A stretch of DNA of 32,720 nt from Hydrogenophilales bacterium. GTDB taxonomy: Bacteria > Pseudomonadota > Gammaproteobacteria > Burkholderiales > Thiobacteraceae. Every line of letters starts with the position of its first letter. The first letter of the stretch is position 1. Under the pieces are notes generated by a model that saw nothing but the letters and a program-made list of their open reading frames with translations, was not told the DNA's origin and did not search any database. The translations under genes were made by a program, and so were the position numbers. The stretch is from the NCBI GenBank assembly GCA_016235775.1, contig JACRIU010000102.1, positions 1-32,720 of the forward strand, written 5' to 3'. Below, one piece after another: positions 1-7,109 of this stretch.

Positions 1-267
1 CTACCCCCGGCCGGTCAAACCAGGAAGCATCGCAAATGTGTAGATTGAAAATCAAATCGTGGACACCCCAGAATCCCTCGAAACCCGCGCCAGTATTAGC
101 TTTGCAGTCCGCTGGGCTAAAATAAACCGGACACTAGTGTGAATTTATATGGTGTTTTGGCAAATTGATGGTATAGAATTTGCTAATTTACCAATTCAAC
201 GGACACTTGGCAGGAATTCTTAAGTCCGGATCAATTCGAAAGTATATAAATAAGGTTAAATAACTTA
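1..267. other. Non-coding region upstream of the tolC-like gene
   Basis: No convincing ORF is seen here. The stretch is AT-rich from about 115 onward. A perfect 7-bp inverted repeat GCAAATT (160-166) and AATTTGC (177-183), separated by 10 bases, could be an operator. The octamer CGGACACT occurs at about 128-135 and again at about 200-207. TATA-like sequence lies at 243-250, but no well-placed -35 element goes with it, so I do not assign a promoter. Confidence 0.4.
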
Positions 268-2079
268 ATGAAATTTAGTTTGTTTATTAATGGCGTCTTG
301 GCGCTGATTCCCGGCTTGGCCGGGTTGCCGGCGCATGCCGGCACGCTGAGCGAAGCCGCGCAGCAGGCGGTGCTGCAAAATCCCGAAGTGCAAGCGCGTT
401 GGCGCGCTTTTAACGGCACCCTGGCGCAGCAAGATGCCGCCCGCGGCGGCTATTTTCCGCGTGTGGATATCACCGCCGGTAGCGGCCGCGAGCACTTGGA
501 ACAGCCGAATCAAGCGGATAAGGACTTTAACCGCCGCAGCGTATCCGCCAGCTTGAATCAAATGCTGTTTGACGGTTTTGCCACCCGCAGCGAGGTGCGG
601 CGTCTCGGATATTTGAAACTGGTGCGTTACTACGAGTTGCTCGATATCTCGGAAAACACCGCATCTGAAGCCAGCCGCGCCTATTACGATGTGCTGCGCT
701 TTCGCAAACTGGTCAAATTGGCCGAAGAAAACTACGCGCAACATCGCCTGCTGTTCGATCAGATGGAACAGCGCGTGAAAGCCGGGGTAGGGCGGCGCGT
801 GGATTTCGAACAAGCGGGTGGACGCCTGGCCCTCTCTGAATCCAATCTTTTGACGGAAGTGACGAATCTGCATGATGTCAGCGCCCGATATCAGCGCATC
901 ATGGGCGAACTTCCCCCTGCTGACATGACCGAACCGGTCTTATTGAAACAAGGCGTGCCCCCCACGCCCAGCGCCGCCGCATTGGAGGCGATCAAACAAA
1001 GCCCGGTGATCAGCGCCGCGATCGAGAATATCCGTTCCTCCCAGATGGATCAGGATGGCCGCAATGCCGGCTTCATGCCGCGGGTCGAAATGCGCGCGCG
1101 CCAAGATTTGGATCACAACCGCGACGGTATATTGGGCAGCCGCCAAGACCGCGTAGTAGAGATGGTGCTCAATTACAACCTGTTTCGCGGCGGTTCCGAT
1201 TCGGCCTTGAAGCGCCAAGCGGCGGAGAATTTAAATGCGTCAAAGGACCTGCGCGACAAAGCCTGCCGCGATGTGCGCCAGACCTTGGCAATTGCCTATA
1301 ACGATACGCAGCGTATCGCCGAGCAGTTGCGCTATCTCGATGCGCATCAACTGGCCGCGGAAAAAGCGCGTGACGCCTACCGCAAGCAATTCGATATCGG
1401 CCAACGTACCCTGCTCGATCTGCTGGATACCGAAAATGAATTGTTCCAAGCGCGCCGTGCTTATGTAAATAGCGCGTATGACCACGGCATCGCTTATGCG
1501 CGCACGCATGCGGCGATGGGTACGTTGCTGGCGGCTTTAAATTTGCGCCGCATCGAAACGCCTTCGCCGAATGAAATGGGAGAAGACCCGTTTGAAGTCG
1601 ATCCGGCGACGGCCTGCCCCCCGCAAACGCCGGTTACGCTGGTCGTGGATAAACCCGCGGCGGTGGCGCGAATTGCCGCGCTCTATCCTATTTCTCCACC
1701 GGTGGCGGCCCCGGTCGCCAAACCGGTGGCCGTGTCCGATGAAGAGCAGATTCGGAAAGCGATTAACGGCTGGATCACCGCATGGGCGAAAAAAACGGCC
1801 GATGCCTACCTGGCTTTTTATTCGCCCGGGTTTGCGCCTGCCGGTGGTGGCGCGCGCGAATCGTGGGTCAAACAACGTACACAGCGTCTCGCCCAGCCGG
1901 GGACCATCGAGCTTACGATCGACAATCTGAATGTGCGCCTGACCGGCGCGGATACCGCCGTCAGCGAATTTCGTCAAACTTACCGCTCGGACGCGTATCA
2001 AGACGTCGTCAACAAGACTCTCCACTGGCGGCGCGAAGCCGGGCGCTGGATGATTACGCAGGAAATCAGCGTCAAGTAG
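268..2079 (+). CDS. TolC-family outer-membrane efflux/secretion channel with C-terminal NTF2/Cds6-like domain
   Basis: 603 aa. An apparent Sec signal peptide (residues 1-24, ending in AHA) is followed by a TolC/OEP domain of about 26-430. Seen in it are the opening LSEAAQQAVLQNPEVQAR pattern, two long coiled-coil repeats and the RTLLDLLDTENELFQARR motif typical of type I secretion channels of the LapE/AgoC type. A Pro/Val-rich linker (about 445-490) leads to an extra domain (about 491-603), starting EEQIRKAINGWITAWAKK and ending GRWMITQE. That domain looks like the NTF2/SnoaL-like fold in Cds6-type periplasmic proteins. Ordinary TolC proteins are about 430-500 aa, so the tail is an addition. 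The channel should form an outer-membrane trimer, with the extra domain in the periplasm. No membrane-fusion protein or ABC transporter gene is adjacent within the window. Family assignment is firm; the substrate is unknown. Confidence 0.88.
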   Translation: MKFSLFINGVLALIPGLAGLPAHAGTLSEAAQQAVLQNPEVQARWRAFNGTLAQQDAARGGYFPRVDITAGSGREHLEQPNQADKDFNRRSVSASLNQMLFDGFATRSEVRRLGYLKLVRYYELLDISENTASEASRAYYDVLRFRKLVKLAEENYAQHRLLFDQMEQRVKAGVGRRVDFEQAGGRLALSESNLLTEVTNLHDVSARYQRIMGELPPADMTEPVLLKQGVPPTPSAAALEAIKQSPVISAAIENIRSSQMDQDGRNAGFMPRVEMRARQDLDHNRDGILGSRQDRVVEMVLNYNLFRGGSDSALKRQAAENLNASKDLRDKACRDVRQTLAIAYNDTQRIAEQLRYLDAHQLAAEKARDAYRKQFDIGQRTLLDLLDTENELFQARRAYVNSAYDHGIAYARTHAAMGTLLAALNLRRIETPSPNEMGEDPFEVDPATACPPQTPVTLVVDKPAAVARIAALYPISPPVAAPVAKPVAVSDEEQIRKAINGWITAWAKKTADAYLAFYSPGFAPAGGGARESWVKQRTQRLAQPGTIELTIDNLNVRLTGADTAVSEFRQTYRSDAYQDVVNKTLHWRREAGRWMITQEISVK

Positions 2080-2096
2080 CCTGGCCGAAGAAAGTT

Positions 2097-2160
2097 AACC
2101 ACGGGGAACACGGGGGGCGTGTTCTTGGTTTTCCCCGTGTCCGCCGTGTTCCCCGTGGTT
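2097..2160. repeat. 17-bp perfect inverted repeat with 30-nt loop
   Basis: Arms AACCACGGGGAACACGG (2097-2113) and its exact complement (2144-2160) lie 18 bases after the tolC-like stop. The internal sequence also holds GGGG and CCCC runs. No T tract follows, so this is not a canonical terminator, although the stem could still end or stabilise the upstream transcript. CACGGGGAA-type units resemble dispersed extragenic repeats seen in many bacterial genomes. Confidence 0.6.
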
Positions 2161-2209
2161 CATCCGTTTGTTATCCGGCTCATTCCGTACCTCGCTACGG
2201 TTTTTCTGC

Positions 2210-2236
2210 TAAAGCTTTTTCAAAACCATCCGATTA
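2210..2236 (+). promoter_or_regulatory. Putative sigma-28 (FliA) promoter for the riboswitch/DUF1631 transcript
   Basis: TAAAGCTT (2210-2217), 11 bases, then TCCGATTA (2229-2236). The enterobacterial FliA consensus is TAAAGTTT-N11-GCCGATAA, so the match is 7/8 and 6/8 with exact spacing. The expected start site is near 2243, just before the first leader stem at 2245. No sigma-70 promoter of comparable quality is visible in this gap. Assignment is by consensus match only. Confidence 0.62.
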
Positions 2237-2244
2237 CTGAGCGT

Positions 2245-2275
2245 GAACCCGTTGATGTCATGATCATTCGGGTTC
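2245..2275 (+). promoter_or_regulatory. Leader stem P0 and alternative P1 pairing segment
   Basis: GAACCCG (2245-2251) pairs perfectly with CGGGTTC (2269-2275), directly 5' of the riboswitch. Inside its loop, GATGTC (2254-2259) duplicates the 3' strand of riboswitch helix P1 (2362-2367). It could pair instead with the 5' strand GACATC (2276-2281). The leader therefore offers two mutually exclusive partners for the same P1 strand. The pairing is seen in the sequence; its role in switching is inferred. Confidence 0.5.
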
Positions 2276-2367
2276 GACATCGTAATGGGCAAACCCATCG
2301 AAAGATGGGGACGCAAAATTTCCGGTCTAAGGGGCAGCGCCCTAGGATAGCGGGATTGCTAGATGTC
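2276..2367 (+). ncRNA. Cyclic-di-GMP-I (GEMM-I) riboswitch
   Basis: The GEMM-I core is recognisable in order. P1 is formed by GACATC (2276-2281) and GATGTC (2362-2367). The conserved GGGCAAA is followed by a CCCATC-GAAA-GATGGG tetraloop hairpin. Next come GGGACGCAAA, TCCGGTCTAAGGGG, and a second hairpin ending TAGGATAGCGGGATT. This matches the Vc2-type aptamer layout, including the GNRA tetraloop and its likely receptor side. The aptamer ends 110 bases before the DUF1631 start. No T-tract terminator follows, so translational control is more likely than transcriptional. The direction of the switch cannot be read from sequence. Confidence 0.93.
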
Positions 2368-2477
2368 AAAAGCGCACACGCGCTTCCTGCCGTCCAGCTT
2401 CCTCCGCTTCCTCCAAACCGGTTGTGAAAATACGCTTGTGGCAATGATCCGCAAGCGACTGGCTGTAGGGGTAGATC
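2368..2477 (+). promoter_or_regulatory. Possible riboswitch expression platform
   Basis: Two hairpins lie between aptamer and start codon. One is AAGCGC-ACAC-GCGCTT (2370-2385). The other is a 9-bp stem with one G-T pair, 2433-2441 with 2449-2457, whose 3' end is about 10 bases before the Shine-Dalgarno-like AGGGG (2467-2471) of the gene starting at 2478. Neither has a following T run. The layout fits control of ribosome access, which is an inference. Confidence 0.4.
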
Positions 2478-5018
2478 ATGAGCGACACCGAGCAAAGCAA
2501 CATCCTGGACGCCTTGGCGGAATCCAACAAGGGCCCCAGCCCGAGCGATCTGCGCATCATCGAACGTTGCCGCGAAATGGCGGTAGGCAGTCTCTCCGGC
2601 GCGCTGAAGGGCATGCTGGACCGGCTGACCGATGATTTTTTCACGCTCGCCGAGAAGGCGGTTCAGATCGAGATCCAACATCTCTATCTCGAGGCGATGA
2701 CGGTCGCACGCGATAAGCGCTCAGTGATCGAGCATGGCTTCCGCCTGCATTTCATCCGCAATTTCAATGCCGCAGTGCGCGGAGAGCAAAGTAAACACTC
2801 TGGCTCGAATGACGACGCGGACAACGAGTTCGGCCTGGTCGCGCCGGATGAGCTTGAAGAGTCGATCGCGATCCAGGAAATGTCCGCCAAGCTGAAAGGC
2901 AATTGCCGTGAAGGTTTGTTTGGCATGGACAAGCGCATGGGCGTGCTGCTGCATGATCCGGATTTGGAATCGCACAAAAATCCGCTCGGCTCGGATGTGT
3001 TGGCGAATGCCTTTCTGGAAGCATGCCGGGAAACCGAAGCGAGCCTCAAGGTGCGCCTGCTGTTTGTCACCATGTGGGATAAACACATGCAGAACGGTGC
3101 GGTCTCCATGTACCAAGAGGTGAATCAATACCTGGTGGAGAAAGGCATCCTGCCGAAAATCAAGCGCGAGATTAAACGCCAAGGCATGTCCCAGGCGGCT
3201 GAAATCATGGCGGCCGCGGCTGAAGCCATGGCGGTTTCGGAAGACGAAGGTGAGCTGTTCAGCACCATGCAGCATCTCATGAGCGCGGCGATGGCGCGCG
3301 GTACGCTGCCCGGCATGACGCAAGGCGCTTATGCGCTGCCAGGCATGCCAACGGGTGGCATGGCTCAAGGCATGGCGATTGGCGGTGTGCCAGACGGCAT
3401 GGCGGCTGGTATGCCGGGAGGTATGGCTGGCGGGCTCGCTGGTGGCATGCCAAGTGGCGCGCCCGGCATGGCGGCGGGCGCGGTGCTTGCCCACAACCCG
3501 ATCGTGGTCACACAGTTGACGCAATTGCAGCACGGCGACGCAGGGGTATTTGGCGCCGGCGTGGCGGTCGATCCCGCCGCTTTGGTCGCGGGTAATGTGA
3601 GCATCCTGCGCGACTTGAAGCACACCGAGCTTGGGGCATCACTCGGTTCGGTGGACGCGATGACCATCGACATCGTGGCCATGCTGTTCGATTTTATTTT
3701 CGAGGATAAACAAGTGCCGGACCCGATCAAGGCCTTGATGGGACGGCTGCAAATTCCGGTTCTGAAGGCGGCGATGCTGGATCAGGCTTTCTTCTCCAAG
3801 AAAAGCCATCCCACGCGGCGTTTGCTCAATATCGTGGCGGAAGCGGCAATCGGTTGGGATGAAACGATCGGCCACGAATCTCCGCTGTATCAGAAAGTAG
3901 AGAGTATCGTGCAGCGCATCCTCGATGAGTTCGAGGACAATCTCGCGGTATTTGAACGCGCGCTGGACGATTTCGAGCGCTTTTTGGAAGAGCAGGAACG
4001 AGCGGCGGATGCCTTGGTTGAGGTGTCGGTAGAGTTGATCGAAACGCGTGAACGCGAACAAATCAAAACCGAGGACGCGCAAAATGCGGCCGAGGAATCG
4101 GTGCGCGCGCGCGCCGCGGACATCGAGGTGCCGGATACGGTGCGCCTGTTTCTATGCCAGGAATGGATCAAGCCCCTGCGTGCCGCGTATCAACAGGGCG
4201 GGGCGGAATCGTCCGCTTGGCTGGAGGCGGTCGGACTCATGGACGACTTGATTTGGAGTGTGCGCCCCAAGCTCAGCCGGGAGTCGCGCCAATACATGGT
4301 CAAGACGCTGCCGGCCTTATTGCGCCGCTTGCAGGAAGGCATGGCGAAAGCCGAGATCGGCCAGGAAACGCGCGATCAATTCATGAGCCAGTTGGTGAAA
4401 TGCCACGCCGCCGCCGTGAAAGCCGGCTTCAATCCGCCGGTCGAGCCACAACCCGCGTCGGAAGATGCTTGGAAAACCGCCGTGCTCGCGCGCCAGGCGA
4501 TGCAAAAACAGGAGGCGGCGGAATCGGCCGTGGTACTGCCCTTCGTGCGCCCGGAAAGCGCGAAGGATCGGCGCGAGGTCAAGCTTGAAATCATCAAGTC
4601 GAATGCCGATGACGCCAAATTGGAAGTGGAAGAAATCACGATCGGCAGCGTAGGCTGGATGGAGCAGGAAGATATTGATGCGCAATCCGACGCATTGATG
4701 CCGATTGAAGCGTCGTCCGAATTCGATGTGGTGGATGAAGTCGAAGCGAAGCATCTGGTCGATGAACTCAAACCCGGCGTGTGGGTGGAATTCAGCCATC
4801 AAGGTGAAGACACGCTGCAAGCCAAGCTCAAGTGGATCAGCCCGCTCAAAAATGCCTATCTCTTCACCGACCGCCAAGGCAAGCGCGCCGCGACCATGCC
4901 GCATGACAAGCTGGAGGCCGCGTTCCGCATCGGCAGCGCGCGCATTATCGACGATTTGCCGCTGCTCGATCGGGCGGTGGACAATGTGCTTGAGTCATTG
5001 AAACAGGCGGCGGCATAA
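2478..5018 (+). CDS. DUF1631 family protein, c-di-GMP riboswitch-controlled
   Basis: 846 aa, no signal peptide or membrane segment, so presumably cytoplasmic. The N-terminus (LRIIERCREMAVGSL onward) and the whole layout match DUF1631, a proteobacterial family of unknown function sometimes misnamed thymidine phosphorylase. Residues about 275-335 are a Met/Gly/Ala-rich low-complexity segment. Residues about 490-550 are Glu-rich and helical, probably coiled coil. The last 90 residues (GVWVEFSHQGED, then KLKWISPLKNAYLFTDRQG) look like a small beta-barrel and recall PilZ domains, although the classical RxxxR and D/NxSxxG motifs are not evident. ATG 2478 has AGGGG upstream. The gene lies behind a FliA-like promoter and a c-di-GMP-I riboswitch, so a role linked to motility or biofilm is likely. 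Its biochemical function is unknown. Confidence 0.85.
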   Translation: MSDTEQSNILDALAESNKGPSPSDLRIIERCREMAVGSLSGALKGMLDRLTDDFFTLAEKAVQIEIQHLYLEAMTVARDKRSVIEHGFRLHFIRNFNAAVRGEQSKHSGSNDDADNEFGLVAPDELEESIAIQEMSAKLKGNCREGLFGMDKRMGVLLHDPDLESHKNPLGSDVLANAFLEACRETEASLKVRLLFVTMWDKHMQNGAVSMYQEVNQYLVEKGILPKIKREIKRQGMSQAAEIMAAAAEAMAVSEDEGELFSTMQHLMSAAMARGTLPGMTQGAYALPGMPTGGMAQGMAIGGVPDGMAAGMPGGMAGGLAGGMPSGAPGMAAGAVLAHNPIVVTQLTQLQHGDAGVFGAGVAVDPAALVAGNVSILRDLKHTELGASLGSVDAMTIDIVAMLFDFIFEDKQVPDPIKALMGRLQIPVLKAAMLDQAFFSKKSHPTRRLLNIVAEAAIGWDETIGHESPLYQKVESIVQRILDEFEDNLAVFERALDDFERFLEEQERAADALVEVSVELIETREREQIKTEDAQNAAEESVRARAADIEVPDTVRLFLCQEWIKPLRAAYQQGGAESSAWLEAVGLMDDLIWSVRPKLSRESRQYMVKTLPALLRRLQEGMAKAEIGQETRDQFMSQLVKCHAAAVKAGFNPPVEPQPASEDAWKTAVLARQAMQKQEAAESAVVLPFVRPESAKDRREVKLEIIKSNADDAKLEVEEITIGSVGWMEQEDIDAQSDALMPIEASSEFDVVDEVEAKHLVDELKPGVWVEFSHQGEDTLQAKLKWISPLKNAYLFTDRQGKRAATMPHDKLEAAFRIGSARIIDDLPLLDRAVDNVLESLKQAAA

Positions 5019-5043
5019 AAAAACAGCGGCCCTGGGCCGCTGT
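5017..5043 (-). terminator. Rho-independent terminator of the small reverse-strand gene
   Basis: Stem ACAGCGGCC (5023-5031) with GGCCGCTGT (5035-5043) and a 3-base loop. Read on the minus strand, it is followed by a run of U (A5017-A5022 on plus). It starts right after the DUF1631 stop and may also protect that mRNA's 3' end, but the plus strand lacks a T run. Confidence 0.75.
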
Positions 5044-5092
5044 ATGGAATATTTACCGCATTTTACAAAAAATCGTCACCCCGGACGAAGCT

Positions 5093-5317
5093 TCAACGCC
5101 CCTGCGCTTCCTTCAGCCAACGCAAGTAGTGCAAGCCATAGCGGTAGCCGAGTTGCACGCCTACCGCGTAATCCTCGCTGCCATCCAATTGATCCTGCGG
5201 CGGCGCCAATTGCGCTACGCGGTAAGCATTTCCGCGAAGATAGCCATGCGCCATTTCCTGCGTCCAGCCGGTGCGGCGGGCCAAGCGGTATGCTGCAAGG
5301 TGAATAATTTCTGCCAT
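5093..5317 (-). CDS. Small conserved-looking protein of unknown function
   Basis: 74 aa, no signal peptide, membrane segment or Cys. It begins MAEIIHLAAYRLARRTGW, with a predicted helix, and has a second helix near the C-terminus (LGYRYGLHYLRWLKEAQG). A clear AGGAG lies 5-9 bases before ATG 5317, and a terminator follows its stop, so it is very likely a real monocistronic gene. It is antisense-oriented between DUF1631 and rpsF. I do not recognise the family. Confidence 0.7.
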   Translation of the reverse strand: MAEIIHLAAYRLARRTGWTQEMAHGYLRGNAYRVAQLAPPQDQLDGSEDYAVGVQLGYRYGLHYLRWLKEAQGR

Positions 5318-5445
5318 TTAAATTCTCCTGACTTGAACCTAAGCAAGTCGTAGGCCAGGCGGGCAGGGCCAAGCTACGGAGAATCATTTGCAAGCGTGCC
5401 GGATAGGGCGGGGGCGCTGGTTTTGCCCGCGCCGCAGTCTGGAAT

Positions 5446-5474
5446 TTGCGATAGTCCAGCCAAATCAGTATAAT
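5446..5474 (+). promoter_or_regulatory. Sigma-70 promoter of the rpsF operon
   Basis: TTGCGA (5446-5451), 17 bases, TATAAT (5469-5474). The -10 is perfect and the -35 is 4/6. The start site is expected near 5481, giving an rpsF leader of about 94 nt. Confidence 0.8.
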
Positions 5475-5480
5475 GCGCGG

Positions 5481-5574
5481 CTCTCATCGGCCCGGCTATG
5501 GGTCAGGCCGGTGAACCGTTTCTTAACCTTGCTTCACCGTTGCACGCGGGAAGCATTATCCAAAAGGAGTGTGC
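5481..5574 (+). promoter_or_regulatory. rpsF 5' leader, possible S6:S18 autoregulatory element
   Basis: Stem CGGTGAA (5509-5515) pairs with TTCACCG (5533-5539), and CCG follows directly on the 5' side of the loop. Known S6:S18-binding leaders upstream of rpsF carry a conserved CCG next to a stem. The match here is suggestive only. The leader ends with AAAGGAG at 5563-5569 before ATG 5575. Confidence 0.4.
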
Positions 5575-5958
5575 ATGCGTCATTACGAAATCGTATTTAT
5601 TGTCCATCCGGACCAGAGCGAGCAGGTGCCGGGCATGATCGAGCGCTACAAGGGCACGATCACTACCCGCAACGGCCATATTCATCGCCTCGAAGACTGG
5701 GGCCGCCGCCAGCTCGCATTCCCGATCCAGAAAATCCACAAAGCCCATTACGTGCTCATGAACATCGAGTGCGATCAAGTGACTTTGGACGAACTGGAGC
5801 ACGCCTTCAAATTCAACGACGCCGTGTTGCGCCACCTCACCATCAAGACCAAGGGCCCGGTTACCGAGCCTTCGCCGATGATGCGTGAAGAGCGGGCTAA
5901 GCCTGCTGTGGCCGAGCGTGTTGAAGCGGTGGTAGAGGCGGCAGCGCCTGGAGCGTAA
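5575..5958 (+). CDS. rpsF: 30S ribosomal protein S6
   Basis: 127 aa, [18 protein letters not shown] start and the [16 protein letters not shown]-type core (here [19 protein letters not shown]). S6 binds S18 in the 30S platform. ATG 5575 is chosen over an in-frame GTG six bases upstream because AAAGGAG is then well placed and the family starts MRHYE. The C-terminal tail after about residue 100 is Ala/Glu-rich, as is common in S6. It is the first gene of rpsF-priB-rpsR-rplI and is followed nine bases later by priB. Confidence 0.97.
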   Translation: MRHYEIVFIVHPDQSEQVPGMIERYKGTITTRNGHIHRLEDWGRRQLAFPIQKIHKAHYVLMNIECDQVTLDELEHAFKFNDAVLRHLTIKTKGPVTEPSPMMREERAKPAVAERVEAVVEAAAPGA

Positions 5959-5976
5959 TCCAGGAGCGTGATTAAA

Positions 5977-6276
5977 GTGTCGTGCAACCGGACGCAACTA
6001 TGCGGCCGGCTTGAAACCAAAGGCGCATTGCGCTTCAGCCCGGCGGGGGTGGCGTTGATCGAATTCACGATCGCACACCGCTCCGATCAGGTGGAAGCGA
6101 AAGCGCCGCGAAAAGTGGAATGTGTGATCAGCGCACTGGCGGCAGAGGTGGTAGCGGAACAAGTTGCCAAGCTTGCCAAAGGATGCCAGATCAAAGCCAC
6201 GGGGTTTCTCGCCAAAGAGAGCCGTAACAGTTCAGCGCTGGTGTTGCATGTGCAAAATATCGAATTGATTGAATAG
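5977..6276 (+). CDS. priB: Primosomal replication protein N
   Basis: About 99 aa, a single OB-fold related to SSB that stabilises PriA-DNA at restarted forks. Seen are [32 protein letters not shown] near the N-terminus and the closing [11 protein letters not shown], matching PriB. GTG 5977 is preferred: AGGAG (5962-5966) lies 10 bases upstream, and the alignment with E. coli PriB starts there. An in-frame GTG at 5968 is only one base from that AGGAG. It sits between rpsF and rpsR, the usual betaproteobacterial order. Confidence 0.92.
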   Translation: MSCNRTQLCGRLETKGALRFSPAGVALIEFTIAHRSDQVEAKAPRKVECVISALAAEVVAEQVAKLAKGCQIKATGFLAKESRNSSALVLHVQNIELIE

Positions 6277-6286
6277 AGGTCAAAAA

Positions 6287-6514
6287 ATGTCTCGTCAAAT
6301 GTTTAAACGTAGAAAGTATTGCCGCTTCTCCGCGGAAGGTATCAAGGAAGTCGACTACAAGGACGTCGGCTTGCTGAAGGATTTCATCAACGAAAACGGC
6401 AAACTGATTCCGGCGCGCATTACCGGCACCAAGGCTCGTTTTCAGCGCCAATTGTCCGTGGCCGTGAAGCGTGCGCGTTTTTTAGCGCTGCTGCACTACA
6501 CCGACCTGCACTAA
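6287..6514 (+). CDS. rpsR: 30S ribosomal protein S18
   Basis: 75 aa with KRRKYCRF near the start and the conserved [39 protein letters not shown] core. ATG 6287 follows GAGGT with good spacing. It binds next to S6 in the 30S platform. Translation starts 10 bases after the priB stop. Confidence 0.97.
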   Translation: MSRQMFKRRKYCRFSAEGIKEVDYKDVGLLKDFINENGKLIPARITGTKARFQRQLSVAVKRARFLALLHYTDLH

Positions 6515-6524
6515 GGAGCGCGCC

Positions 6525-6977
6525 ATGCAAATCATTCTGATGGAAAAAGTCGTCAACCTCGGCCAGCTCGGCGATGTGGTGAAAGTGAAAGATGGCTATG
6601 CGCGTAATTTCCTGATTCCCCAGGGTAAGGCCAAGCGCGCCACGGATTCCAATCTCAAGGAATTCGAAGCCCGCCGCGCGGAATTGGAAAAGCAACAAGC
6701 CGCACACTTGGCCGAAGCGCAAGATCGCGCACAGAAGCTGGAAGGCTTTATGGTGCAGATCACGCAAAAGGCCGGCCCGGACGGTAAGTTGTTCGGCTCC
6801 GTGAGCAACGTCGATATTGTGGACGCGCTTAAAGCCCAAGGGTTTGAAGTGAGCAAGTCCGAAGTGCGTATGCCGCAAGGCCCGATCAAGCAGATCGGCG
6901 ACCACCCGGTCACCTTGGCTTTGCATACCGATATTACGACCCACATCACGGTTTCCGTGCTCGGGGCCGCTGCCTAA
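6525..6977 (+). CDS. rplI: 50S ribosomal protein L9
   Basis: 150 aa, the usual length. N-domain [36 protein letters not shown], central helix rich in Ala/Glu/Lys, then a C-domain starting near residue 75. It binds 23S rRNA near the L1 stalk. AAGGAG precedes ATG 6525. A strong terminator follows, so this is the last gene of the rpsF operon and dnaB needs its own start. Confidence 0.97.
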   Translation: MQIILMEKVVNLGQLGDVVKVKDGYARNFLIPQGKAKRATDSNLKEFEARRAELEKQQAAHLAEAQDRAQKLEGFMVQITQKAGPDGKLFGSVSNVDIVDALKAQGFEVSKSEVRMPQGPIKQIGDHPVTLALHTDITTHITVSVLGAAA

Positions 6978-6997
6978 GCAAGCTGTAGTAAATCATC

Positions 6998-7030
6998 AAA
7001 AACGGGCCGCGTAGCGGCCCGTTTTTGTTT
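6998..7030 (+). terminator. Rho-independent terminator of the rpsF operon
   Basis: 13-bp perfect stem, 6998-7010 with 7014-7026, 3-base loop GTA, GC-rich core CGGGCCGC and T-rich 3' side (GTTTTTGTTT). The A run on the 5' side makes it potentially bidirectional. Confidence 0.92.
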
Positions 7031-7109
7031 GGGCCGACAAGGGTTTATCGGCGCCCGCTTTTCTGTGCTAACCTGCTTTTTTCCTAGTTAATTTTAAGCG
7101 TATTGGGCT

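Noticed and set aside
2185-2205. Short hairpin CCGTA/TACGG followed by five T as a terminator
   Set aside because: The stem is only 5 bp and lies just upstream of the FliA-like promoter; too weak to call alone.
1782-2240. ORF reading through the GGGGAACACGG repeat (NHGEHGG-like protein)
   Set aside because: It is an out-of-frame reading of the tolC-like gene extended through an extragenic repeat, a known source of false genes.
2363-2635. 90-codon ORF starting in the riboswitch P1 3' strand
   Set aside because: No ribosome site, overlaps DUF1631 in another frame and its start codon lies inside the aptamer helix.
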